This document shows, piece by piece, positions 1 through 7,429 of a DNA stretch of 64,000 nt. How positions within the stretch are numbered: position 1 is the stretch's first letter; every line of letters begins with the position of its first letter. The translations under genes and the position numbers were made by a program. The notes under the pieces were generated by a model. The model was not told the DNA's origin. It was given only the letters and a program-made list of their open reading frames with translations, and did no database searches. The stretch is from an uncultured Lachnospiraceae bacterium (GTDB lineage: Bacteria; Bacillota; Clostridia; Lachnospirales; Lachnospiraceae), in contig CAUAFT010000013.1 in the NCBI GenBank assembly GCA_958428365.1, positions 1-64,000 of the forward strand, read 5' to 3'.

Positions 1-124
1 TCTTGCTGTCCATGCTCTGGATCTTGCTGTCCATGCTCTGGATCTTGCTGTCCATACTCTGAACTTTACTGTTGATTCCTTTTACAAGTTCAAATAATTC
101 ATCTAACTTCTTTTCTTCTCCCAT
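1..124 (-). CDS. Partial coiled-coil protein with heptad repeats
   Basis: Reading leftward from an ATG at 122-124, this frame stays open to the window edge, so only the first 41 residues are visible. An AAAGGAGG ribosome site lies at 132-140. The protein starts MGEEKKLDELFELVKGI and then runs into a seven-residue repeat, SKIQSMD, encoded by almost perfect 21-bp direct repeats at 1-60. Seven-residue spacing with I/V/M at two fixed positions is typical of a coiled coil. I cannot name a function: small coiled-coil proteins and antirepressor-like or chemosensory fragments can all look like this. The rest of the gene lies outside the window. Confidence 0.6.
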   Translation of the reverse strand, partial: MGEEKKLDELFELVKGINSKVQSMDSKIQSMDSKIQSMDSK

Positions 125-376
125 TTTTCATATCCTCCTTTGTTCAATATAGCACAGTCTTTTCACTTTTTCCATACTTGAATTACGGATCCTCAAAACT
201 GGTCTTATACAGCTTCACTGCATATCCGCCATTTTTCGAAACCATTTTTTATTTAAGCAAGGATCACCGCAGGATTTTCTGCATAAGATGGAGCTTCGCT
301 CCCAGAACTGAATTTAGAATCTTTGCTTTTGACTCACTCTACCATAAAATGCTACATTTGTAAAGACATAATCCAA
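125..376. other. Intergenic stretch without a convincing gene
   Basis: This stretch separates the edge gene from the terminator of the butyrate operon. A 61-codon open frame at 178-363 (+) has no ribosome site, a composition unlike the neighbouring genes and no recognisable motif. A weak minus-strand -10 (TATATT) for the edge gene lies near 148-153. Nothing else stands out. Confidence 0.5.
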
Positions 377-403
377 AAGCCCCCACAGGAACTGTGAGGG
401 CTT
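377..403 (-). terminator. Terminator of the butyrate operon
   Basis: Arms AAGCCCTCACAG and CTGTGGGGGCTT (minus strand) enclose a 3-nt loop, with one mismatch, and are followed by a short T run. It lies about 60 bp after the etfA stop, so it fits the 3' end of the thl-hbd-bcd-etfB-etfA transcript. Confidence 0.75.
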
Positions 404-461
404 TCTATCATATGATGTACCTGAGGGATACTAACGTACTCCCTTCAGATATGTATACAGA

Positions 462-1487
462 TTATTCAGCTAACTCAGCCTTTAAAGCTTCTGTTAAAGC
501 AGGAACGATCTTGTTTAAGTCACCAACGATACCGTAATCAGCTACGTCAAAGATTGGAGCATCCTCATCTTTGTTGATTGCGATGATGATGTCAGACTCT
601 TCCATACCAGCTACATGCTGGATTGCTCCGGAGATACCGATTGCAAAGTAAAGGTTTGGACGTACCGTCTTACCAGTCTGTCCTACCTGAACATCTACCG
701 GCTTCCAGCCATTCTCAACAACGGCACGGGAGCAGCTTACGGTTCCGCCAAGTACGTCTGCTAAATCTTGAAGAATCTTGAAGTTCTCAGCAGATCCAAC
801 TCCACGTCCGCCGGATACTAAGATCTTAGCGTCCATGATGTTCTCAACATTCTTGGTCTCTTTTACAATCTTTAAGATCTCGACATACTTGTTGTCCGGT
901 GTGAATCCCGGATTGTATTCGATCACCTCTGCCTTTGCACCCTTAACAGGCTCTAATTTCTGCATAACGCCTGGGCGTACAGTAGCCATCTGAGGACGTG
1001 TGTTAGGGCAAGCGATAGTAGCGATGGTGTTACCACCGAATGCAGGACGGGTCATTAATAACTGTTTTTCCTGACCTTTGAAATCACCGATCTCAAGTAC
1101 GGTACAGTCAGCAGTTAAACCTGTTTTTACTCTTGCGGATACACGAGGTCCTAAATCTCTACCGATTGCAGTAGCGCCTACTAACATGATCTCCGGTTTG
1201 TACTCTTTGATTACAGAAGAAAGTGCGTGAGCATATGGCTCTGTTCTGTAGTCTTTTAATTCAGGATCATCTACAACGATGACTTTATCAGCACCGTGCT
1301 CTGCTAACTGATCTACCAGTCCCTTTACGTCAGAACCGATCAGTACAGCTGTTACATCAGTGTCTAAATCTTTTGCCAAGTCTTTACCTTTTCCGATCAA
1401 CTCGAAAGCGATTGGGGTCAACTCATTGTCAACCTGCTGTGCAAAGACATATACTCCTTTGAATTCGTCTAAGTTCATTTTTTCCAC
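462..1487 (-). CDS. etfA: Electron transfer flavoprotein alpha subunit
   Basis: EtfA pairs with EtfB to form the FAD-containing electron carrier of butyryl-CoA dehydrogenase. In clostridia this complex bifurcates electrons from NADH to crotonyl-CoA and ferredoxin. The N-terminal half has the adenine-nucleotide-hydrolase-like fold. The C-terminal half carries the FAD domain, with SGGRGVGSAENF near residue 225, then VGQTGKTVRPNLY, GISGAIQH and INKDEDAPIFDVADYGIVGD. Length (about 340 aa) is normal. It is last in the operon, 28 bp after etfB. The start is uncertain: GTG at 1487 gives MEKMNLDEF, and ATG at 1478 gives MNLDEF; neither has a strong ribosome site. Confidence 0.96.
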   Translation of the reverse strand: MEKMNLDEFKGVYVFAQQVDNELTPIAFELIGKGKDLAKDLDTDVTAVLIGSDVKGLVDQLAEHGADKVIVVDDPELKDYRTEPYAHALSSVIKEYKPEIMLVGATAIGRDLGPRVSARVKTGLTADCTVLEIGDFKGQEKQLLMTRPAFGGNTIATIACPNTRPQMATVRPGVMQKLEPVKGAKAEVIEYNPGFTPDNKYVEILKIVKETKNVENIMDAKILVSGGRGVGSAENFKILQDLADVLGGTVSCSRAVVENGWKPVDVQVGQTGKTVRPNLYFAIGISGAIQHVAGMEESDIIIAINKDEDAPIFDVADYGIVGDLNKIVPALTEALKAELAE

Positions 1488-1515
1488 TTTTATTCACCAC
1501 TTTTCCTTATTCTTA

Positions 1516-2298
1516 TTAGATTACATGTTTCTCTTTTAATTTGCCCATGATGTAGGATACGGACTCTGCTGCATCAAGAGTAACTTTTTCGCCAGCACCT
1601 TTACGAACTTTGTCAGATGCCTTTGCAATCTGTGTAGGAGAACCTTTTAATCCAAGGTCAGAATCATCTACATCCTTCAGATCTGCTCTTCCCCATACGG
1701 TAACTTCCTGCTCGTAAGCATCGAAGATTCCGCCCGGAGTCATGTAACGTGGCTCGTTTAATTCAGATAAAGCTGTGATTAAGCAAGGCATTTTTGCTTT
1801 TAATTCATGATATCTGTCTTCATACTGACGCTGAACGATAACTGAATCTCCATCGATCTTGATGTCCTGTGCATAAGAGATAACAGGAAGATCTAAGTGC
1901 TCTGCGATCTGTGGTCCAACCTGTGCGGTATCACCATCGATAGCCTGACGACCTGTGATGATGAGATCGTAGTCGATATTTCTAAGAGCTCCGGCGATGG
2001 TGGAAGAGGTTGCCCATGTATCAGCTCCTCCTAATACTCTGTCTGTTACAAGGATTCCCTTGTCAGCTCCCATTGCCATAGCCTCACGGAGAACTTCATC
2101 TGCTTTTGGAAGTCCCATGGTAAGTACAGTTACTTCTGCACCGTACTGATCTTTTAATCTAAGCGCTGCCTCTAAGCCTGCTTTGTCATCAGGGTTCATG
2201 ATTGTAAGCATTGCAGCTCTGTTCAAAGTACCGTCCGGATTAAATTTAACTCCGCCCTTTGTATCCGGTACCTGTTTTACACATACAACTATTTTCAC
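1516..2298 (-). CDS. etfB: Electron transfer flavoprotein beta subunit
   Basis: EtfB is the partner of EtfA and, in bifurcating clostridial Etf, binds the FAD that accepts NADH electrons. The protein begins MKIVVCVKQVPDT, the family hallmark. It then shows the EtfB signature region around residues 100-190, with DYDLIITGRQAIDGDTAQVGPQIAEHL followed by the LPVISYAQ segment and a RYHELKAKMPCLITALSELNEPRY stretch (given here in parts). 260 aa is the usual length. It lies between bcd and etfA in the same orientation. The 104-bp spacer from bcd contains a small hairpin. Confidence 0.96.
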   Translation of the reverse strand: MKIVVCVKQVPDTKGGVKFNPDGTLNRAAMLTIMNPDDKAGLEAALRLKDQYGAEVTVLTMGLPKADEVLREAMAMGADKGILVTDRVLGGADTWATSSTIAGALRNIDYDLIITGRQAIDGDTAQVGPQIAEHLDLPVISYAQDIKIDGDSVIVQRQYEDRYHELKAKMPCLITALSELNEPRYMTPGGIFDAYEQEVTVWGRADLKDVDDSDLGLKGSPTQIAKASDKVRKGAGEKVTLDAAESVSYIMGKLKEKHVI

Positions 2299-2347
2299 GG
2301 TAATTTCACTCCTTATGTTTGTTTTATATTAGCCCGCGCAAATCCTT

Positions 2348-2366
2348 GAAAACACTTCCTGTTTTC
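2348..2366 (-). other. Intercistronic hairpin between bcd and etfB
   Basis: GAAAACA and TGTTTTC form a perfect 7-bp stem with a 5-nt loop, with further CGCG-rich flanks that could extend it. There is no T run after it, so it reads as an mRNA processing or stability element, not a terminator. Confidence 0.45.
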
Positions 2367-2402
2367 CCGGACGCGCTGCGCTTCGAATATTACTTATCGC
2401 GA

Positions 2403-3557
2403 CTATTTCAGTAAATCTCCAGAAATAACCATACGCTGAACTTCAGATGTTCCTTCGTAGATCTCTGTGATCTTAGCATCACGCATCATACGCTCTACGT
2501 CGTACTCTCTGATGTATCCATATCCACCGAATAACTGAACGCATCTTGTTGTTACGTCCATAGCGGTCTCTGCTGCGAATAATTTAGCTTTTGCAGCTTC
2601 TACGGAATATACCTTCTGAGTTGCTTTTGCCATAGCTGCTCTGTAAACCAGGAATTTTGCAGCGTCAACCTTAGCTGCCATGTCTGCTAACTGGAACTGA
2701 GTGTTCTGCTGCTGAGCAATGGTACGGCCGAACTGTTTTCTCTCTTTTACATAAGCGATGGTTGCCTCTAATGCACCCTCTGCGATACCAAGAGCCTGAG
2801 CTGCGATACCGATACGTCCACCGTCTAAGGTATGCATAGCGATCGGGAATCCTTTTCCTTCCGGTCCTAATAATGCATCCTTCGGGATTCTGCAATCCTC
2901 GAAGATCAGCTCATATGTAGATGATCCGCGGATACCCATCTTCTTCTCTTTTGTTCCGAAGGAGAATCCAGGAGCGCCTTTTTCAACGATAAATGCGGAG
3001 AAGTTCTTTTTCTTTCTTCCTCTCTTATCCTCTGTTACGCTTGTGATTGCGATGATGATATAAACATCTGCAACCTCACCATTTGTGATGAAGCATTTGG
3101 ATCCGTTTAATACCCACTCGTCACCGTCTAAAATAGCCTTTGTCTGGCATCCCTGTGCGTCAGTACCAGCACCCGGCTCTGTCAAACCGAAAGCACCGAT
3201 CTTCTCACCTTTTGCAAGAGGTACCACATATTTCTGTTTCTGCTCTTCTGTACCATAGGTCATGATCGGGTCAATGCAAAGAGAGGTATGAGCGGATACG
3301 ATAACGCCGGTAGTAGCGCAAACCTTGGATAACTCCTCTACACACATGGTGTATGTTAAAGGATCACATCCCTGTCCGCCGTACTCCTTTGGTACCGGAA
3401 TACCCATAAATCCTGCTTTTGCCATCTTCTCAACCGTTCCCATTGGGAAGTGTTCTGTCTCGTCAACCTCCTGAGCGAGAGGTTTTACTTCTGTCTCAGC
3501 GAACTCTTTGAAGAGAGTTCTCGCCATTTCATGTTTTTTATCTAAACAAAAATCCAT
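2403..3557 (-). CDS. bcd: Butyryl-CoA dehydrogenase (acyl-CoA dehydrogenase family)
   Basis: This flavoenzyme reduces crotonyl-CoA to butyryl-CoA with electrons delivered by EtfAB. At 384 aa it has the three acyl-CoA dehydrogenase domains. Visible motifs are the FAD/substrate-binding segment GAFGLTEPGAGTDAQG (about 125-140), GSKCFITNG, and the C-terminal signature ending in IYEGTSEVQR. The glutamate of YEGTS, about residue 368, is the expected catalytic base. Position between hbd and the etf genes supports butyryl-CoA rather than branched-chain specificity. The ribosome site GGAGGAATT precedes the ATG. Confidence 0.95.
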   Translation of the reverse strand: MDFCLDKKHEMARTLFKEFAETEVKPLAQEVDETEHFPMGTVEKMAKAGFMGIPVPKEYGGQGCDPLTYTMCVEELSKVCATTGVIVSAHTSLCIDPIMTYGTEEQKQKYVVPLAKGEKIGAFGLTEPGAGTDAQGCQTKAILDGDEWVLNGSKCFITNGEVADVYIIIAITSVTEDKRGRKKKNFSAFIVEKGAPGFSFGTKEKKMGIRGSSTYELIFEDCRIPKDALLGPEGKGFPIAMHTLDGGRIGIAAQALGIAEGALEATIAYVKERKQFGRTIAQQQNTQFQLADMAAKVDAAKFLVYRAAMAKATQKVYSVEAAKAKLFAAETAMDVTTRCVQLFGGYGYIREYDVERMMRDAKITEIYEGTSEVQRMVISGDLLK

Positions 3558-3603
3558 GATTTCAATTCCTCCATTTACTTTATTTATTTTAAAACGTGCA
3601 AAG

Positions 3604-3675
3604 CCTCAAAATGTATTTGTACTGCATTTTGAGGTACTCACACACGGAGCACCGGGGAAGAACCCCGATCTCCGT
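3604..3675 (-). other. Tandem hairpins between hbd and bcd
   Basis: Two adjacent stems fill this spacer. The first is CCTCAAAATG with CATTTTGAGG, a perfect 10 bp at 3604-3613 and 3625-3634. The second has outer arms ACGGAG and CTCCGT (3644-3649, 3670-3675) around CGGGG and CCCCG (3653-3657, 3663-3667). Neither has a T tract in the direction of transcription, so polarity or mRNA stability control is more likely than termination. Confidence 0.55.
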
Positions 3676-3687
3676 CTGCCCGTTTTA

Positions 3688-4527
3688 TTATTTAGAATAG
3701 TCGTAGAATCCGATACCTGTCTTACGTCCTAATTTGCCGGCGCGTACCATTTTCTTAAGAAGTGGATGCGGGCGGTATTTCGGATCGCCTGTCTCATCAT
3801 ATAATACGTTCATGATTGCGAGGCAGATATCAAGACCGATCAGATCGCCTAACTCTAATGGTCCCATTGGATGGTTTGCACCTAATTTCATAGCTGTATC
3901 GATACCCTCAACAGAAGCTACGCCGTCAGCTAAGATACCAACACCCTCGTTTACATAAGGGATTAAGATTCTGTTTACTACGAATCCGGCAGCTTCATTT
4001 ACTTCTACTGGAGTCTTGCCGATCTCTTTGGAGATTGCAACGATCTTATCTTTTAACTCATCCGGTGTATTCTCACCCTTGATAACCTCGATCAGCTTCA
4101 TAACAGGAGCCGGGTTGAAGAAATGCATTCCGATGACCGGTCTGTCAAGTCCAGCGCCAATCTCTGTGATAGATAAAGAAGATGTATTTGTAGCGAAGAT
4201 ACAATCAGCTTTTACGATATCCTGTAACTCTTTGAATGTCTGTTTCTTAACATCCATAACCTCAAGAGCTGCCTCTACGATGAGATCGCAGTCTGTACAA
4301 ATCTCTTTTGTACCTGTTGTGATCTTGTTCAGGATAGCGTCAGCAGCAGCCTGCTCCATTTTGCCTTTTGCTACTCTCTTCTCGAATCCTTTTGCAATCT
4401 TAGCTTTTCCGTTTGCTGCAAATTCATCATTAATATCACATAAGCATACTTCATAGCCTTCTGTCTGAGCAAATGCCTGTGCAATACCGGAACCCATGGT
4501 TCCTGCTCCAATAATACCAACCTTCAT
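3688..4527 (-). CDS. hbd: 3-hydroxybutyryl-CoA dehydrogenase
   Basis: This enzyme reduces acetoacetyl-CoA to 3-hydroxybutyryl-CoA using NAD(P)H. The N-terminal Rossmann motif GAGTMG is at residues 7-12. NTSSLSI and GMHFFNPAPVMKLIEVI follow, with the catalytic histidine at about residue 135. The C-terminal 3HCDH domain contains GFVVNRILIPYVNEG and HPMGPLELGDLIGLD. 279 aa is typical of the clostridial enzyme. It sits between thl and bcd. crt, which in many clostridia shares this cluster, is instead at 60.8 kb. Confidence 0.96.
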   Translation of the reverse strand: MKVGIIGAGTMGSGIAQAFAQTEGYEVCLCDINDEFAANGKAKIAKGFEKRVAKGKMEQAAADAILNKITTGTKEICTDCDLIVEAALEVMDVKKQTFKELQDIVKADCIFATNTSSLSITEIGAGLDRPVIGMHFFNPAPVMKLIEVIKGENTPDELKDKIVAISKEIGKTPVEVNEAAGFVVNRILIPYVNEGVGILADGVASVEGIDTAMKLGANHPMGPLELGDLIGLDICLAIMNVLYDETGDPKYRPHPLLKKMVRAGKLGRKTGIGFYDYSK

Positions 4528-4572
4528 GTCAGTTCCTCCTTGTGGAATTTTATAAACTTTTGATTACACGGC

Positions 4573-4608
4573 ATTCGGAAAACACTGTAGAGCCAGCATT
4601 TTCCGAAT
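4573..4608 (-). other. Intercistronic hairpin between thl and hbd
   Basis: ATTCGGAAAA (4573-4582) and TTTTCCGAAT (4599-4608) form a perfect 10-bp stem around a 16-nt loop. It lies in the 112-bp spacer between thl and hbd. Like the hairpins in the next two junctions it lacks a following T run. Confidence 0.55.
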
Positions 4609-4639
4609 ATTCCGCATAAATGATCAACAATGACTATTC

Positions 4640-5821
4640 TTAGTCTCTCTCAACGATGGTAGAGCATCCCATTCCACCGCCGATACACAGAGTTGCAAGA
4701 CCCTTCTTAGCGTCTCTTCTCTGCATCTCATGCAACAGAGTTACAAGGATACGGCATCCGGAAGCTCCTACCGGATGTCCAAGTGCGATAGCGCCGCCGT
4801 TTACGTTTACTTTGCTCATATCAAAGTTTAAGTCATGTGCTACTGCTAAGGACTGAGCTGCAAACGCCTCGTTTGCCTCTACCAAATCCATATCGTCAAT
4901 GGTTAAACCAGTTTTCTCGAATACTTTCTTTGTGGAAGCAACAGGTCCAACACCCATGATGGATGGGTCAACTCCGCCAAGCGCTCCTGCTACGAAGGTT
5001 GCCATAGGTTTTACGCCTAATTCTTTTGCTGCTTTTTCACTCATAACAACAACTGCTGCTGCTCCGTCGTTGATTCCGGATGCATTTGCTGCTGTCACGA
5101 TTCCGTCCGGTTTGAATGCAGGACGTAATTTGGAGATGCTCTCTTTGGTTGTTCCAGGACGTGGTCCTTCGTCTGTATCTACGATCACGGTCTCTTTTTT
5201 CTTCTTAACTTCTACAGGAACGATCTCGTCTTTGAACTTTCCTTCCTTCTGAGCTGCTTCGCATTTCTGCTGGGAGGTAGCTGCGAACTCGTCTAACTGC
5301 TCGCGGGTCAATCCCCACTGCTCTGCTACGTTCTCTGCTGTGATTCCCATGTGGTAATTGTTGAATGCATCCCATAATGCATCGTTTACCATGGTGTCTA
5401 CTAAGGTAGCGTTGTTCATTCTGTGTCCGTAACGACCTGCCATATCAGCATATGGAGCCATGGACATATTCTCCATACCACCTGCTACAACGATGTCAGC
5501 GTCGCCTGCTTTAATCATCTGGGCAGCCATGTTTACGCAGTTCAGACCGGAACCACATACAACGTTAACGGTAACTGCCGGTGTCTCGATCGGCAAACCT
5601 GCTTTAATAGAAGCCTGACGTGCTACGTTCTGTCCTAATCCAGCCTGGATTACACATCCCATATATACATGATCAACCTTCTCTGCCGGAACTCCGGCTC
5701 TGTTCAATGCTTCTTTAATAACAATGGATCCTAAAACCGGTGCTGGAGTAGTGCTTAAAGCTCCTCCCATAGTTCCGATTGCTGTACGACAAGCGCCTGC
5801 TAAAACTACTTTTTCTGCCAT
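4640..5821 (-). CDS. thl: Acetyl-CoA C-acetyltransferase (thiolase)
   Basis: Thiolase condenses two acetyl-CoA to acetoacetyl-CoA, the entry step of the butyrate route. The 393-aa protein has the nucleophilic cysteine in VVCGSGLN (C89). The active-site histidine lies in ALGHPVGASG (H349), and the second cysteine in CIGGGMG (C379). Length and motif order match biosynthetic thiolases. It is the first gene of the operon, read with hbd, bcd, etfB and etfA. Upstream lie two candidate promoters and a Rex-like operator, suggesting control by the NADH/NAD ratio. Confidence 0.96.
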   Translation of the reverse strand: MAEKVVLAGACRTAIGTMGGALSTTPAPVLGSIVIKEALNRAGVPAEKVDHVYMGCVIQAGLGQNVARQASIKAGLPIETPAVTVNVVCGSGLNCVNMAAQMIKAGDADIVVAGGMENMSMAPYADMAGRYGHRMNNATLVDTMVNDALWDAFNNYHMGITAENVAEQWGLTREQLDEFAATSQQKCEAAQKEGKFKDEIVPVEVKKKKETVIVDTDEGPRPGTTKESISKLRPAFKPDGIVTAANASGINDGAAAVVVMSEKAAKELGVKPMATFVAGALGGVDPSIMGVGPVASTKKVFEKTGLTIDDMDLVEANEAFAAQSLAVAHDLNFDMSKVNVNGGAIALGHPVGASGCRILVTLLHEMQRRDAKKGLATLCIGGGMGCSTIVERD

Positions 5822-5861
5822 TTCTTTTTCTCCTTTTCTTGTTTCTTTGCTTGAGTTGTTG

Positions 5862-5879
5862 ATGTTAATTTTTTAACAA
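5862..5879. promoter_or_regulatory. Rex-type operator upstream of thl
   Basis: ATGTTAATTTTTTAACAA matches the clostridial Rex consensus TTGTTAA-N4-TTAACAA at 17 of 18 positions (recalled consensus). It lies 40-58 bp before the thl start and abuts a possible -10 (TAAGAT, 5879-5884, minus strand). Rex is known to repress butyrate-pathway genes in clostridia and to release DNA at high NADH. Confidence 0.75.
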
Positions 5880-5907
5880 TCTTACTCTTAAAAAAAATAA
5901 ATTGAAA
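5879..5907 (-). promoter_or_regulatory. Candidate proximal thl promoter
   Basis: Minus strand TTTCAA-N17-TAAGAT. The -35 is poor, but the -10 ends at the Rex-like box, so a bound repressor would cover the start point. This geometry makes it a better fit to repression than the distal promoter at 5994-6022. Confidence 0.35.
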
Positions 5908-5993
5908 AACTGCTTAGTTTTTAATTTACTTCTTACACAAAGCCCCCCAGGCTAACGTTATGTACTTCAAGTCCGGGCTTTAACTTCAAAATA

Positions 5994-6022
5994 ATCATAG
6001 CATAATTTGTCTGGAAATGCAA
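5994..6022 (-). promoter_or_regulatory. Candidate distal thl promoter
   Basis: Minus strand TTGCAT-N17-TATGAT. It would give a leader of about 170 nt containing an AAAGCCC/GGGCTTT stem near 5940-5980 and an AAAAACT/AGTTTTT stem near 5905-5922. The 5822-6122 gap otherwise holds only these sites and the Rex-like box. Confidence 0.5.
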
Positions 6023-6122
6023 CAAAAACCTCATTGTTAAAAATTTATCAAAATACTTTTCTTTCACTAAAAAAACGGGTCCTTTTTTGTGAAAATTATA
6101 CAAAAAGACCCGTTTCCCATTT

Positions 6123-7274
6123 TTAATAGAACACATGATTGCCGATCACCGTTCCCTGAATCAGTCCGTTGTTGGTTCTGAAATAGAGCGCCTTAATGGT
6201 GATTCTGCCATTCAGAACCTCCTGCGCCGCCTGGGTACAGGAGGAGTCCGCGCCCTGCGCCAGTACCGTGGCAAAACGTCCGCTTGCCACCGGAGAGAAC
6301 TGTCCGCTCTGATAGATCACGCCCACCACCGTATTGGGAAAATAGGAGCTTGCCACCCGGTTTAGGACCACGCTTCCCACAGCCAGCTTTCCCTCATAGG
6401 ACTCACCGCCCGCCTCACACTGGATCAGCGCCGCCAAAAGCTCCAGATCTCCCTCCTGAGCCGTGACATTCGAACCGTCCGCCCCCTCTTCTTCCTGCTT
6501 TTTGATCTCTTCCATGCGGGCGGCGTCCTCTCTCGCCTTCTGTTCCTCTAACTGCGCCTCATACGCTTTCTGCTGTTCGATCTCCTCCTCATAGGATTCG
6601 GATAACTCCTTTGCATCCCCCAGTTCTTTTTCAGACTGGCTGATGCTCTCCTTCGTGGATGCGATCAGGCTGCTCATCTGCTGTTTTTGCTGCCTTGTAT
6701 CCTCCTTCAGAGCTTTTAACTGCTGCTGCTCTTTTTCAAGCTGCTTTTTATCTGCGGCGATCTGCTCGCAGAGCTTCTGATATTCATTTAATTTTTCTCT
6801 GTCATAGCTGGCGATGGATTCCACATACTCCGTGCGGCTGATAAAATCTGAGATGGATCTGGAACTTAACAGAGACGCCAGAAGAGAATCGTTTCCATGT
6901 TCATACATGTACTGGATCCGGCTCTTCATGCTCTCATATTGTTCTTTTGACTGTTTTTGAGCTTTCTCAAGCTGTTTTTTCGTCTCGCTGATACTGTTCT
7001 GCTTTTCTGTGATCTTGCTCTCCAGTGCGGTCAGAGACGTACTGATCTCCTCCAATTCCGTATCCAGCTCCCCCAGCTCCTCATTCAGACCTTCCCTGGT
7101 GTTCTCCAGCTCTTCCACCTTTTTATCCGTCTGGTTCTTCTTTTCTTCCAGCTCGCTTAATTTTTCCTTCGTATCCTCGATTTTTTGTTCTGTGGCTAAG
7201 ACCACTGTGGAAAGATTCCAGACAAGGGTCATGCACAGCCCGAAAATCAGGAGATGTTTTCCTGCTTTTTTCAT
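6123..7274 (-). CDS. Secreted coiled-coil protein with SleB-like cell-wall hydrolase domain
   Basis: The protein starts with a signal peptide (MKKAGKHLLIFGLCMTLVWN, cleavage probably after VVLA near residue 27). Residues about 30-255 form a long charged coiled coil resembling the regulatory coils of PcsB or CwlO-type proteins. Residues about 275-383 match the SleB/CwlJ hydrolase fold: LLAALIQCEAGGES with the expected catalytic glutamate, then GKLAVGSVVLNRV, and a terminal GTVIGNHVFY. It probably cleaves peptidoglycan outside the cell during growth or sporulation; the coil may control activity. The ATG follows a GAGGTG ribosome site. Its promoter is interleaved with that of the divergent neighbour. 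Confidence 0.85.
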   Translation of the reverse strand: MKKAGKHLLIFGLCMTLVWNLSTVVLATEQKIEDTKEKLSELEEKKNQTDKKVEELENTREGLNEELGELDTELEEISTSLTALESKITEKQNSISETKKQLEKAQKQSKEQYESMKSRIQYMYEHGNDSLLASLLSSRSISDFISRTEYVESIASYDREKLNEYQKLCEQIAADKKQLEKEQQQLKALKEDTRQQKQQMSSLIASTKESISQSEKELGDAKELSESYEEEIEQQKAYEAQLEEQKAREDAARMEEIKKQEEEGADGSNVTAQEGDLELLAALIQCEAGGESYEGKLAVGSVVLNRVASSYFPNTVVGVIYQSGQFSPVASGRFATVLAQGADSSCTQAAQEVLNGRITIKALYFRTNNGLIQGTVIGNHVFY

Positions 7275-7296
7275 ATTTTACACCTCTGTCAGGCTC

Positions 7297-7325
7297 ATTA
7301 TAACGAATTGTAATTGAAGTTGCAA
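7297..7325 (-). promoter_or_regulatory. Promoter of the SleB-like gene
   Basis: Minus strand TTGCAA-N17-TATAAT, a near-consensus sigma-A promoter. It shares bases with the divergent promoter at 7308-7336, so polymerase can probably occupy only one at a time. Confidence 0.7.
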
Positions 7326-7336
7326 TATGATAAAAT
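7308..7336 (+). promoter_or_regulatory. Promoter of the HD-GYP-like gene
   Basis: Plus strand TTGTAA-N17-TAAAAT, overlapping the opposing promoter by 18 bp. Start point is expected near 7343. Confidence 0.6.
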
Positions 7337-7429
7337 ACCTTCATATAAACTATGCCATATCGGAGATGAACAGGAATGTCTCAGGACATTTTTGTCAGGA
7401 TAGACAAAGAAGAAATGGGGGAATGCATT

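Noticed and set aside
1..60. Short tandem repeats as a possible CRISPR array
   Set aside because: Units are 21 bp with no spacers and are in frame inside a coding sequence.
178..363. 61-codon frame on the plus strand near the window start
   Set aside because: No ribosome site, no motif, odd composition and no neighbour that would make sense of it.
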